DNA from: JANNPJ01 sp035474375
Lineage (GTDB): Bacteria; Actinomycetota; Actinomycetes; Actinomycetales; Kineosporiaceae
Direction of reading: 5' to 3'
Length of the DNA stretch: 64,000 bases
Assembly (NCBI GenBank): GCA_035474375.1
Contig: DATINJ010000248.1
Span: forward strand, 14,654-78,653
The translations under genes were made by a program, and so were the position numbers. Numbering within the stretch: position 1 is the stretch's first letter; each line of letters starts with the position of its first letter. The notes under the pieces are model-generated. The model was not told the origin of the DNA. It ran no database searches and saw only the letters and a program-made list of their open reading frames with translations. Shown piece after piece: positions 24,859-32,858 of this stretch.

Positions 24859-25536
24859 TCAGGCGGTTGGATCGGCGGCGTGGATGCGATCGTCGAGGAG
24901 ATGTTGAAGATGGCGCCGGAGCAGGTCCTGGGCCCGCCCGGCGTCCTGGGCGGTGATCGCACCGACGATGGCCCGGTGCTCCTCGACCACCGAGCCCAAG
25001 TAGTCCTCGCTCTGCTGCACGTGGCCGATCCGCTTCAGGTGGGCCTGCAGGCGCTCCAGCAGTTCGGTGATCACTCGGTTCTGCAGCTGGCTGAGCAACA
25101 GCGTGCCGAACTCGTCGAGGCTCTCCGCGGTTGCTCGCAGATCGCCGGACTCCAGGGCCGAGGCGCTGGAGTCGACATTGCGGGCGAGCGCATCTCGAAT
25201 CCCGCTGTCGGCTCCTTGGCTGGCGCGGCGAACGCACTCGGTCTCCAGGATCTCCCGTACCTCGTAGAACTCCTGTACGTCTGCCTGGTTGTAGGTGCGC
25301 GCCCGGGCCCCGCGGTAGGGCGCGATCTCGACCAGACCCTCACGTTCCAGTCGAACCAAGGCCTCGCGGATCGGGGTCTTGCTGACGCCGAAGCGCTCTA
25401 CCAGGGCTGCCTCGCGTAGCGGTTCCCCCGGAGTGAACGTCAGGTCGATCAAGGACTCGCGCAGTCGCTCGTAGACGAGGTCCTTGACCTGGAGGGGGGC
25501 GACTCGGTGTATCTCCGCCGGTTCGATGGCCATCAT
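24859..25536 (-). CDS. GntR-family regulator, FadR/FCD subfamily
   Basis: A 225-residue regulator. Winged helix at residues about 15-80 (QVKDLVYERLRESLIDLTFT, LVERFGVSKTPIREALVRLE) and an all-helical FCD effector domain at about 90-220, with metal-binding-type residues in EHRAIVGAITAQD and the helix ending RRHLQHLLDD. FCD regulators respond to organic acids or sugar acids. The target is not clear: it has no co-directional partner, and the gene downstream is the ytfQ-like gene 456 bases away. A run AGGAGG lies directly before the tandem ATGs at 25536/25533. Confidence 0.88.
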   Translation of the reverse strand: MMAIEPAEIHRVAPLQVKDLVYERLRESLIDLTFTPGEPLREAALVERFGVSKTPIREALVRLEREGLVEIAPYRGARARTYNQADVQEFYEVREILETECVRRASQGADSGIRDALARNVDSSASALESGDLRATAESLDEFGTLLLSQLQNRVITELLERLQAHLKRIGHVQQSEDYLGSVVEEHRAIVGAITAQDAGRAQDLLRRHLQHLLDDRIHAADPTA

Positions 25537-25586
25537 CCTCCTCGAGAGCCCTGGGGGGCGGAGAGCGTTATCACCTATTTAGACTA

Positions 25587-25604
25587 TTACGTAACATGTC
25601 GTAA
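25587..25604. promoter_or_regulatory. Possible GntR operator upstream of the FCD regulator
   Basis: Inverted half-sites TTACG and CGTAA eight bases apart, about 50 bases before the gntR start, in the only A/T-rich stretch of this 170-base spacer. Placement fits autoregulation. Confidence 0.4.
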
Positions 25605-25707
25605 CAGGCGGGAACCGAGAAGTGAATCGGGAGTATTCGACACCAGCGGGACGGCGAGATTGCGATCGACGTCGAGGCGGGGGCCAGGCGGGCCAGGGTC
25701 GGGCGGG

Positions 25708-26274
25708 TCAGCGCTGTGCGCCGGCGGCCAGCTCCGACCAGAACTCAAGGCCCGGCAGGCCCGGTGGGACGACCGTCGGTGGTTGGGCGTCGCCGAACTC
25801 CACGTCGACGTACTCCAGGAGGTTGAGGGCGTAGACCCGGACGTCGGTCCGGTGCACCGAGAACACCGGGCTGCCCTCGGCGGCCGGTGCGGCCGGTAGG
25901 TAGCGCTGGTCGTACAGCGGGATCAGGGCCGGTGCCCGGGCCAGGTGCTCCCTAGCGGCCTTCTCGGCCGCTGCCGCGGTATCCGGCCGGGTGCCCCAGG
26001 ACGGTGCCCAGAAGCCGCTGTTGAGGACGTCGGACACGACGCCCTCGGTAGGCGCCTGCAGCCGCTCACGGATCTTCGCCGGGGTCGCATGCCGCCAGTT
26101 CAGCCACGCATCGCCGAGCGGGAGGGCAGTCCGTAGCAGGGCGCGGTGATCCAGCCCGAAGGTGAAGCCGAACTTCTTCTCCACCCGCTTCACGTCCGCT
26201 TCGGTCAGCCCGCGGTCCAGCCGGACCCCGGCGTCCTCTAGCCGTGCGACGACGTCCTCGACGGTGAATGCCAC
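25708..26274 (-). CDS. SMI1/KNR4-like hypothetical protein
   Basis: A 188-residue protein read from GTG 26274. The N-terminal VARLEDAGVRLDRGLTEADV, VEKKFGFTFGLDHRALLRTA and WLNWRHATPAKIRERL segments resemble SMI1/KNR4 (SUKH) proteins. It continues SGFWAPSWGTRP and LIPLYDQRYLPA, then SVHRTDVRVYALNLLEY, a pattern I know from uncharacterised actinobacterial proteins. SUKH proteins often give immunity to secreted nuclease toxins, but no toxin gene is next to it, so that role is not supported here. The frame extends far upstream in an overlapping phase of the ABC gene without similarity; that part is not real. Confidence 0.72.
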   Translation of the reverse strand: MAFTVEDVVARLEDAGVRLDRGLTEADVKRVEKKFGFTFGLDHRALLRTALPLGDAWLNWRHATPAKIRERLQAPTEGVVSDVLNSGFWAPSWGTRPDTAAAAEKAAREHLARAPALIPLYDQRYLPAAPAAEGSPVFSVHRTDVRVYALNLLEYVDVEFGDAQPPTVVPPGLPGLEFWSELAAGAQR

Positions 26275-26387
26275 GGCGCAACTGTGCCAGACCCGAAGTC
26301 TGGTGGCAGTCGAGCGCCGACGGATACGGCGGTAGACAGGCAGTAGTGCTTCGTGCAAATGTAGTAGACCTGCTATCGAATGACGCT

Positions 26388-26452
26388 GGATCAGTACGAC
26401 AGTTTGGATCAGTACGGCAGTGCGAAAACGACGACGTGCAAACGACGACGTG
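26388..26452. repeat. Two nested direct repeats upstream of the ABC exporter genes
   Basis: GGATCAGTACGACAGT at 26388-26403 is repeated, with one change, at 26406-26421; then AAACGACGACGTG at 26426-26438 is repeated at 26440-26452. They fill the space just before the ribosome binding site (GGAGGCGG) and could be tandem regulator sites. Confidence 0.55.
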
Positions 26453-26463
26453 GAGGCGGAATC

Positions 26464-27435
26464 ATGACCGTGACGGGGGCGCTGGGGCACTCGCCGGCAG
26501 TCGAAGGATCGGATCAAGCCGCGATCGATGTCCGTGATCTGCGGATGAGTTACGGATCGGTGGAAGTACTGGCGGGGGTTTCGTTCACCGCGCAGCGCGG
26601 AGAGGTGCTCACCCTGCTGGGGCCGAACGGGGCCGGTAAGAGCACCACCATCGAGATCCTCGAGGGTTTCCGGAGGCGATCGGCCGGAGAGGTCAGCGTC
26701 CTCGGTGTCGACCCGGCGCAGGGCGATGAGCAATGGCGAGCTCGGATCGGTGTGGTGCTGCAGTCCTGGCGCGATCACGGCCGGTGGCGAGTGCGCGAGC
26801 TGCTGAATCATCTCGGCCAGTACTACCTGCCGTACTCCACCGAAGATCGCCGCCGGCCACTCCAGGCGGATGAACTGATCGAGATGGTCGGTCTGACGGC
26901 GGAGGCGGATCGAAAGATCGTCTCGCTGTCGGGCGGGCAACGCCGTCGGCTGGATGTGGCGATCGGCATCGTCGGGCGCCCGGAACTGTTGTTCCTGGAC
27001 GAGCCGACTGCCGGATTCGATCCGCAGGCCAGGCGCGACTTTCATGACGTCGTCCATCGGCTGGCCGATCTGGAGAACACCACGATTCTGCTGACCACGC
27101 ATGACCTCGATGAGGCAGAGAAGCTGGCCGACCGAATCCTGATCCTCGCCGGCCATCGGATCGTCGCCGACGGCAGCGCCGACCAGCTCTCCCGGCAGGT
27201 CTCGGGTCACACCGAGGTGCGCTGGACCCGGGACGGGCAGCGGTTCGTGCATTCCGCAGCCGACGCCACCGGCTTCGTTCGGCAACTGTTCAGCCAGTAC
27301 GGGGAGGAGATCGCCGATCTCGAGGTGCGGCGGGCAACCCTGGAGGACACCTACATGGCCCTGGTTCAGCGGCACGAGAGCGGGTCAGCGGATCAGTCGG
27401 CCGAGCCGGCAGCGACGTTCGGGGGCCAGCGATGA
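26464..27435 (+). CDS. ABC-2 exporter ATP-binding protein (DrrA-like)
   Basis: A 323-residue ATPase. Walker A LLGPNGAGKST, signature LSGGQRRRLD, Walker B ELLFLDEPTAGFD and the H-loop His in LLTTHDLDEAE are all present. The C-terminal 90 residues carry the DrrA-like extension. Start ATG 26464 with GGAGGCGG upstream. The next gene starts within its stop codon (ATGA overlap) and encodes the permease. Together they form an export system for a drug, lipid or antibiotic; the substrate is unknown. Confidence 0.9.
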   Translation: MTVTGALGHSPAVEGSDQAAIDVRDLRMSYGSVEVLAGVSFTAQRGEVLTLLGPNGAGKSTTIEILEGFRRRSAGEVSVLGVDPAQGDEQWRARIGVVLQSWRDHGRWRVRELLNHLGQYYLPYSTEDRRRPLQADELIEMVGLTAEADRKIVSLSGGQRRRLDVAIGIVGRPELLFLDEPTAGFDPQARRDFHDVVHRLADLENTTILLTTHDLDEAEKLADRILILAGHRIVADGSADQLSRQVSGHTEVRWTRDGQRFVHSAADATGFVRQLFSQYGEEIADLEVRRATLEDTYMALVQRHESGSADQSAEPAATFGGQR

Positions 27436-28286
27436 ACCTGCAACTGCACGCCGTCCGACTGGGGTTGTTCCGCGCCTGGACCGAGTTCCGGCAGAGCATC
27501 ACCACCCGCACCGACCAGGTCTGGATCGTCAGCGTCAACGGAATCTTCATTGTGGTATTGCTTTTTCAGCGCAATGCCGACATTCCGGGGACGGATATCC
27601 CGCTCGCCCTGGCGACGTTACCGAGTCTGCTGGGGATGAACGTCATGACTGGTGGCTGGATGCAAACCGCCACCACGCTCTCCGCCGAGCGCGAGGACGG
27701 GACGCTGCTGCGAGCCAAAGCCACGCCCAACGGGATGATCGGGTACCTGGTGGCCCGAATTGCGTTGTCCGCCTTGAACATCCTGCTCGGATTCGCGATC
27801 TTCCTGGTTTTCGGCCTGACCCTGCTGGATGGCCTGGGTGCGGTCGGCGTGGGTGGCTGGCTGATCCTGCTCGCGGTGTTCGTGGTCGGATTGCTGGCCA
27901 CCCTGCCGTGGGGCGCGATGCTCGGATCGCTGGTGAAGAGCTCCGGTGCCGGGTTCGGGCTGAGCTTCCTGCCGGCCAGCCTGCTGATCGGGATCTCCGG
28001 AATCTTCTACCCGATTTCCGGCCTGCCGGACTGGCTGCACCCCATCGCTCAGATCTTCCCGGTGTACTGGCTGGGGCTCGGCATGCGCTCGGCGCTGCTA
28101 CCGGATCAAGCGGCGCTCGCGGAGATCGGCGAATCCTGGCGGCACCTGGAAACATTCGGCATGCTCGGGCTCTGGGCCGTGGTCGGGCTCGCGCTCGCAC
28201 CGCGAGTGCTACGCCGAATGGCTCAGCGCGAATCCGGCTCCGCGGTCGAGGAGCGCCGCCAGCGCGCCATGCAAATGGGCACCTGA
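27432..28286 (+). CDS. ABC-2 type permease
   Basis: A 284-residue membrane protein with six hydrophobic segments. The ABC-2 signature region is seen at LLIGISGIFYPISGLPDWLHPIAQIFPVYWL-type positions (residues about 185-215, including GISGIFYPISGLP). Its start codon overlaps the stop of the ATPase gene by four bases. It forms the membrane channel of the exporter. A small XRE regulator follows four bases later and is probably in the same transcript. Confidence 0.88.
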   Translation: MNLQLHAVRLGLFRAWTEFRQSITTRTDQVWIVSVNGIFIVVLLFQRNADIPGTDIPLALATLPSLLGMNVMTGGWMQTATTLSAEREDGTLLRAKATPNGMIGYLVARIALSALNILLGFAIFLVFGLTLLDGLGAVGVGGWLILLAVFVVGLLATLPWGAMLGSLVKSSGAGFGLSFLPASLLIGISGIFYPISGLPDWLHPIAQIFPVYWLGLGMRSALLPDQAALAEIGESWRHLETFGMLGLWAVVGLALAPRVLRRMAQRESGSAVEERRQRAMQMGT

Positions 28287-28290
28287 GAAG

Positions 28291-28551
28291 ATGAGCCCGA
28301 TGAACGAGACCGTCCACAACCGGATCGCGATGCTGCGCGCCGAGCGCAAGATCTCCCGCCGGGACCTCGCCGATGCGCTCGGCGTCCACTATCAGACGAT
28401 TGGCTACCTCGAACGTGGCGAGTACAGCCCCAGCTTGTACCTGGCGTTGCGGATCGCCGACTTCTTCACAGTGCCGGTCGAGGTGATCTTCTCGACCGCG
28501 CCGTTCCCGCGAATCGGGCAACCGGAGGGTCAGTCGGAGCTGTCGGCCTAG
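28291..28551 (+). CDS. XRE-family helix-turn-helix regulator
   Basis: An 86-residue single-domain regulator: NRIAMLRAERKISRRDLADA, then LGVHYQTIGYLERGEYSPSL, the classic Cro/CI helix-turn-helix. Small proteins of this kind commonly follow ABC-2 exporter genes and regulate them; the spacing of four bases from the permease supports one operon. ATG 28291 or 28300 can be the start. Its stop shares the tetranucleotide CTAG with the stop of the convergent gene. Confidence 0.87.
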   Translation: MSPMNETVHNRIAMLRAERKISRRDLADALGVHYQTIGYLERGEYSPSLYLALRIADFFTVPVEVIFSTAPFPRIGQPEGQSELSA

Positions 28552-28790
28552 GCCGTGTTCTCCCGGGTCAGATCGCGGTTGACTCGTCGGGACAGGGCGA
28601 AGTTTCCAGCCACTGAGGGAATCAAGAAGAAGAAGGTGACCAGCGGAAAACCGAGGATCAGACTGGCCACCGCGATCAGCATCATCACCCACAAGATGAT
28701 CAGCGCTGGTCGGTATGCCCGCCTGGTGTAGGTGGCCCGGGTGACGGCCCACGGATTCGGTCTCGCGGCCGGATCAGTCATAACGCGCAT
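28548..28790 (-). CDS. Small two-helix membrane protein
   Basis: An 80-residue protein with a hydrophilic N-terminus (DPAARPNPWAVTRATYTRRA), two transmembrane helices (residues about 28-45 and 48-62) and a charged C-terminal tail. The N-terminal third looks like a 2TM-type module, but I cannot name the family. ATG 28781 is an alternative start. It is convergent with the XRE gene, the stop codons overlapping in CTAG. Confidence 0.6.
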   Translation of the reverse strand: MRVMTDPAARPNPWAVTRATYTRRAYRPALIILWVMMLIAVASLILGFPLVTFFFLIPSVAGNFALSRRVNRDLTRENTA

Positions 28791-28881
28791 GATAGGCGGA
28801 TCCCGTAGATCGCGGGCCGGGAAGAGTGGGACGATCGACCGAGCCGGAAGTCAACGGGTGCTCAGTCCAGCGGGGTGGCGC

Positions 28882-30300
28882 ATGGCCGAAGTGCGGCGAA
28901 ACGGGCACGTGGTGCTGGCCAATGCCAATGCTGAGGCGTATGCCTCGTTGCGGCATCGGCCAACGCCTCGCGCCGAGCGGTACGCCCTGGGGCGCAGCCT
29001 GCGAGCGCAGGTGCCGCGCCGGGCGTTGGGGGAGTGGACCCAGCCGGCCGACCGCCCGGACGTCGTCCAGCAGATCATGCGGTCACACCAGGGCCGCGTC
29101 GACTGGCTGATCCCGATCCGGGTGGCGCGGATGGTCGCTTCACCGTACGGATTCCTGCGCGGGACGGCGGTCGTGATGGCCGAAGACCTGGCGCACCTGC
29201 CGGCGACCGGGATCCAGCCGGTGATCTGCGGCGACGCGCACCTGGGCAACTTCGGGTTCTACGCCTCACCCGAACGCGATCTGGTGATCGATCTCAACGA
29301 CTTCGACGAAGCCCACCCGGGTAGCTGGGAATGGGACTTGCGCCGGCTCGCGGCGAGCATCTGGGTGGCTGGTCGGCACAACCAATCCAGCGAAGCGCAA
29401 TGCCAGAGCGCGGTCACCTCGATGGCGTCCCGATACCGGGAGCATGTCCGCCGACTGGCGGGGCAGCCACTGCTGGGCCGCTCCTTCGATCGGTTGGACG
29501 TTGACCGGTTGCACACCACAGCCACGGATCCCTCGCTGCGGGCGGAGATTCTGCGGGCCGCCGGGCATGCCCGGAACCGCACCAGTGACCGGGCGCTGCC
29601 CAGGTTCACCCGGGAGGAGGCCAGCGGCCGTCGAATCGTCGAGGAGCCACCGTTGATCACCCGGCTCGGGGCGGAGGAGGCCGAGCAGTTGATCGACGCC
29701 CTGGACGAGTATCTGGCCACATTGCCCACCCATTGGCGGCGGGTCCTCAGCGGTTACACCGTGGTTGACGTTGCGCACAAGGTCGTCGGCGTCGGCAGTG
29801 TCGGGCTGCGGGCGTACGTCGTGCTCTGCGAGGGCAGCAGCGCCGACGACGTCGTCTTCCTGCAGTTGAAGCAGGCTCGGCGGTCGGTACTGGCCCGCTA
29901 TGTGCACGGTGAATCGGCCTGGCACACGCACCAAGGTCAGCGGGTGGTGGAATACCAGCAGGAACTGCAGACGGTCAGTGATCCGCTGCTGGGCTGGACG
30001 ACCATCGCCGGGCGGCAGTTCTACGTGCGTCAGTTCCGAAACATGAAGGGCACGATCGCGGTCGACGCGCTGGACGCCGCCGCGCTGACCGACTATGCCG
30101 GGATCTGCGGTCGACTGCTGGCCAAAGGCCATGCCCGGACCAGCGGTGCGTCCATGATCGCCGGATACGTTGGCCGCTCGGACAAAGTAGACATTGCGTT
30201 GTGTCGGTTCGCTCGGGCCTACGCCGACCAGACCGAGCGCGATCATCAAAGCTTGGTGGACGCCGTCGCCCGGGGTCTGATTCCGGTCGAAAAGGGTTGA
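28882..30300 (+). CDS. DUF2252 family protein
   Basis: A 472-residue DUF2252 protein. Features are RALGEWTQPADRPDVVQQIM, PIRVARMVASPYGFLRGTA, then the kinase-like signature ICGDAHLGNFGFY with DLVIDLNDFDEAHPGSWEWD, and later GVGSVGLRAYVVLCEG and FYVRQFRNMKG. The HxGN and DxND motifs resemble the catalytic loop and metal-binding Asp of aminoglycoside-phosphotransferase-like enzymes, so it may phosphorylate something, but no substrate is established for the family. Start ATG 28882 with GGGG upstream; GTG 28858 is possible. It is transcribed alone, just before the IniR-like gene. Confidence 0.85.
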   Translation: MAEVRRNGHVVLANANAEAYASLRHRPTPRAERYALGRSLRAQVPRRALGEWTQPADRPDVVQQIMRSHQGRVDWLIPIRVARMVASPYGFLRGTAVVMAEDLAHLPATGIQPVICGDAHLGNFGFYASPERDLVIDLNDFDEAHPGSWEWDLRRLAASIWVAGRHNQSSEAQCQSAVTSMASRYREHVRRLAGQPLLGRSFDRLDVDRLHTTATDPSLRAEILRAAGHARNRTSDRALPRFTREEASGRRIVEEPPLITRLGAEEAEQLIDALDEYLATLPTHWRRVLSGYTVVDVAHKVVGVGSVGLRAYVVLCEGSSADDVVFLQLKQARRSVLARYVHGESAWHTHQGQRVVEYQQELQTVSDPLLGWTTIAGRQFYVRQFRNMKGTIAVDALDAAALTDYAGICGRLLAKGHARTSGASMIAGYVGRSDKVDIALCRFARAYADQTERDHQSLVDAVARGLIPVEKG

Positions 30301-30353
30301 TAGGAGTTCGACTCCGATTCGGCAAACCCCCGGACGTAGGAGGGTCGGGCTCA

Positions 30354-30359
30354 TAAGAT
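30354..30359 (+). promoter_or_regulatory. Putative -10 element giving a leaderless iniR-like mRNA
   Basis: TAAGAT lies six bases before the GTG start at 30366, and no ribosome binding site is at a useful distance (the only GGAGGG is about 20 bases away). This arrangement is typical of leaderless actinobacterial transcripts. Confidence 0.4.
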
Positions 30360-30365
30360 CAGCGT

Positions 30366-32750
30366 GTGCCGGGGCAGGTCGATCGAACCGACCAGGTGTC
30401 CGTGGTCGTCGGTGTCGACGGCGCCGGACGAACGCATCGATTGGATGCGATAGCGGCGGCAGCCGATCTGCCGGTGGTGCGCCTTGACGCGTCCGCAATG
30501 GCCTCGGAAGCACTCCAAGAGCGTCTCGAAACTGCCGCTGAACAGCGAGGTTCGGTTTTCGTTGACGATGCTCACCGGTTGTCGGCTCCGGCCCTGCGGA
30601 TGCTCACCGCGGCGGCCCGATCCGGGCTGTCGATGGTGCTGGCCCGACGTCCTACCATCGACAGCCCGGAACTCGCCGAACTGGACGAGGCGGTCGCCGC
30701 CGGTGGCGTCGTTGACGTATTGGCACCCTTGGATTTTGAGCAGACCCGAGCCCTGATCGCGGTGGTCACCGGTGGCACCTGCTCGGCAGAGACGGCGAAG
30801 GCGGTCCTGGCTGCCTCTGGTGGTCTGCCGGCGATCGCGGTCACGCTGGCCGCCCTCAGCGGTGCGAGCCCGGGTCCGCCGCCCATGCTGGTGGCTCGGC
30901 TGCAGCGTCGGATGGCCCTGCTTGGCCCGCAGCAGGCGCACACCGCCCGGGTGCTCGCGCTGCGGCTCCAGGTCTCGGACGACGCCCTGGCGTTGGCCTG
31001 CGGCCTCGACCCGCCGGGCCTGGAGGCGGCGCTGCAGGTGCTGCGGGACAACGGGATGCTGGTGGCCGGGACCGAGCAGATGATCCCGGCCGTGGCGGAG
31101 ACCCTGATTGCTGGGCTGGCCGGCGGCCAGCGGCGACGGCTGCACGACGACGTGGCCCGGGCGCTGGTCGCCACCGGTGCCGCGCCGTCGGTCGCCGCCA
31201 CCCAGTTGCGGGCCGCTCGAGCCCGAGGGCCCGCCGCCGCGGCTGCCTACCTGGCGGCCGGCGAGGACCTGCGCTTCAGCAACCCGGCGGCCGCCCTCGG
31301 CTGGTTCGACGACGCGGCTGACGCCGGTGCCCTCGACGCGGCGGTGGCTCCGGGCCGGGCCGAGGCCGGCGCGCTGCTCGGGATGCCGGACGACCCGGAC
31401 GCGGTGGGGATCACCGAACGGGACGCCGTCCGGCTGAGCCTGGTCGCCGGAGCCGTCGCGGCGCACCAGGGGCGGGCCGATCGGGCCGCGGCCGGTCTGC
31501 TGACCACAGCCCCACCCGGACCGGAACTGGCGGTTCCGGCGCTGGTAGCGACCGGCCAACTGGCGGCGGCCCAGAAGGCCGCCGGTGACCTGGCCCCGGC
31601 CGGCCTGCGACTGCTCGCCGAGACGGCCCTGGCCTGCCCGAATCCGGCCGCCGCGCTGCCGCTGGCGATCGAGGCCGCCGAGGCGTTGGAGCGGACTACG
31701 CCCAGCCACCTGCTGCTGGACACCCCGCACGCGCTCGGCGCCGTCCTCGCGGTGCTCAGCGGCGATGTCTCGACCGCCGAGCACCTGCTGGAACGCGCGC
31801 TCAAGCACGGCGTCGGCGGCCCGGTCTTCGCTGACCGGCACCGGTTACTGCTGGCCTGGGCCAGGATGCGGGCGGGTCGGCTGGATACCGCACAAGAGCA
31901 GGTCGCCCGGCTGTCCGGGGCTGACCTCGGCGGTCGGGATCGAGTGCTGTTCGCGGCGGTCTCGGCCGGTCTGGCCCGACGTGCCGGAGACATCGCCAGC
32001 CTGCGGGAGACCTGGCCCGGAGTGGAACGAGTGCTGGCCCGCCGTGGCCTTGACCTGTTTCAGATCGAGGCGGCCGAGGAACTCGCGGTGGCGGCGGCCC
32101 GACTGCGCCGCAGTCCACGGATGGCCCCGATTCTGGCCTCGTTCGAGGCCATTCTTGAGGGCCTCGGTTCGCCACCCGCCTGGGTGATCGGATTCGGCTG
32201 GTTGCAGCTTCAGGTCGCGGTGGCCGCCGACGATCCTGGCGCGGCCCGCTCGGCCGCCGACCGGATCGCCGCCGCCGCGCCCGCCGGAACCTCCGGCGAG
32301 CGGCAGGCCGCTCAGCAGGTGGCGGCGTCGGCCTGGGCGGCTGCGTTGGCCGGTGAGGTCGATCCGGATCTGGTGATCGCGGCTTGTGACGGTCTGGCCG
32401 CCGTCGAGCTGCCCTGGGAAGCCTCGAGGCTGGCCGGGGACGCGGCGATCCGGGTACGCGGTGCAGCTCCGGCCCGTCGGCTGCTGGAACGAGCCCGGGA
32501 ACTCACCGCGCCGGTCGTCCGCACGGTTGATCCGGCCCAGCAGGCCGGGCTGTCGGAACGGGAGATCGAGGTGGCCCGGCAGGTGCTGGCCGGGCGCACG
32601 CACCGAGAGATCGGGGCTCAGCTGTTCATCGCGCCGAAGACGGTTGAGCACCACGTCGCCCGAATCCGGACGAAGCTCGGAGCCACCACCCGCGCCGACT
32701 TCTTCTCCACCCTGCAGTCGCTGTTCGGCGCTACGGCCGATCCCCCCTGA
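30366..32750 (+). CDS. Large LuxR/MalT-like regulator, IniR-like
   Basis: A 794-residue regulator with an N-terminal ATPase-like domain, a long Ala-rich helical-repeat middle (TPR-like, residues about 230-700) and a C-terminal LuxR helix-turn-helix at about 728-785 (LSEREIEVARQVLAGRTHRE, FIAPKTVEHHVARIR). The P-loop-like GVDGAGRTHRL (residues about 16-26) has Arg where Walker A needs Lys, and FVDDAH resembles Walker B, so ATP use may be altered. It directly precedes the IniB-like gene, the same association as IniR (Rv0339c) with iniBAC in mycobacteria, where IniR activates the operon under cell-wall stress. Orthology is inferred from architecture and neighbours. Confidence 0.82.
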   Translation: MPGQVDRTDQVSVVVGVDGAGRTHRLDAIAAAADLPVVRLDASAMASEALQERLETAAEQRGSVFVDDAHRLSAPALRMLTAAARSGLSMVLARRPTIDSPELAELDEAVAAGGVVDVLAPLDFEQTRALIAVVTGGTCSAETAKAVLAASGGLPAIAVTLAALSGASPGPPPMLVARLQRRMALLGPQQAHTARVLALRLQVSDDALALACGLDPPGLEAALQVLRDNGMLVAGTEQMIPAVAETLIAGLAGGQRRRLHDDVARALVATGAAPSVAATQLRAARARGPAAAAAYLAAGEDLRFSNPAAALGWFDDAADAGALDAAVAPGRAEAGALLGMPDDPDAVGITERDAVRLSLVAGAVAAHQGRADRAAAGLLTTAPPGPELAVPALVATGQLAAAQKAAGDLAPAGLRLLAETALACPNPAAALPLAIEAAEALERTTPSHLLLDTPHALGAVLAVLSGDVSTAEHLLERALKHGVGGPVFADRHRLLLAWARMRAGRLDTAQEQVARLSGADLGGRDRVLFAAVSAGLARRAGDIASLRETWPGVERVLARRGLDLFQIEAAEELAVAAARLRRSPRMAPILASFEAILEGLGSPPAWVIGFGWLQLQVAVAADDPGAARSAADRIAAAAPAGTSGERQAAQQVAASAWAAALAGEVDPDLVIAACDGLAAVELPWEASRLAGDAAIRVRGAAPARRLLERARELTAPVVRTVDPAQQAGLSEREIEVARQVLAGRTHREIGAQLFIAPKTVEHHVARIRTKLGATTRADFFSTLQSLFGATADPP

Positions 32751-32791
32751 CCCCCCTATGACGACGGGGGGATCCCCGATGTGGGGGTGGG
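32742..32791. promoter_or_regulatory. G/C-tract dyads upstream of the iniB-like gene
   Basis: Six-C tracts at 32742-32747 and 32751-32756 (the first overlapping the end of the regulator gene) face GGGGGG at 32766-32771. GGGGATCCCC and CCCC-GATGT-GGGG follow. This nested set of inverted tracts may be a regulator site or a hairpin. Similar tracts lie before the Hsp70 gene at 37943-37974. Confidence 0.4.
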
Positions 32792-32858
32792 TGGCCCGGA
32801 GCCAATCTAGAGACACAGCCCAACCAGCCGGTGGGGCTCGGATAAAAGGAGAAAGAAA

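Noticed and set aside
26275..27375. N-terminal extension of the SMI1-like protein to 555 residues
   Set aside because: Runs antisense through the ABC ATPase gene; the conserved part begins at GTG 26274.
30351..31841. Long minus-strand frame antisense to the IniR-like gene
   Set aside because: Low-complexity Arg/Gly/Gln-rich translation without any domain; a GC-rich codon shadow of the plus-strand gene.
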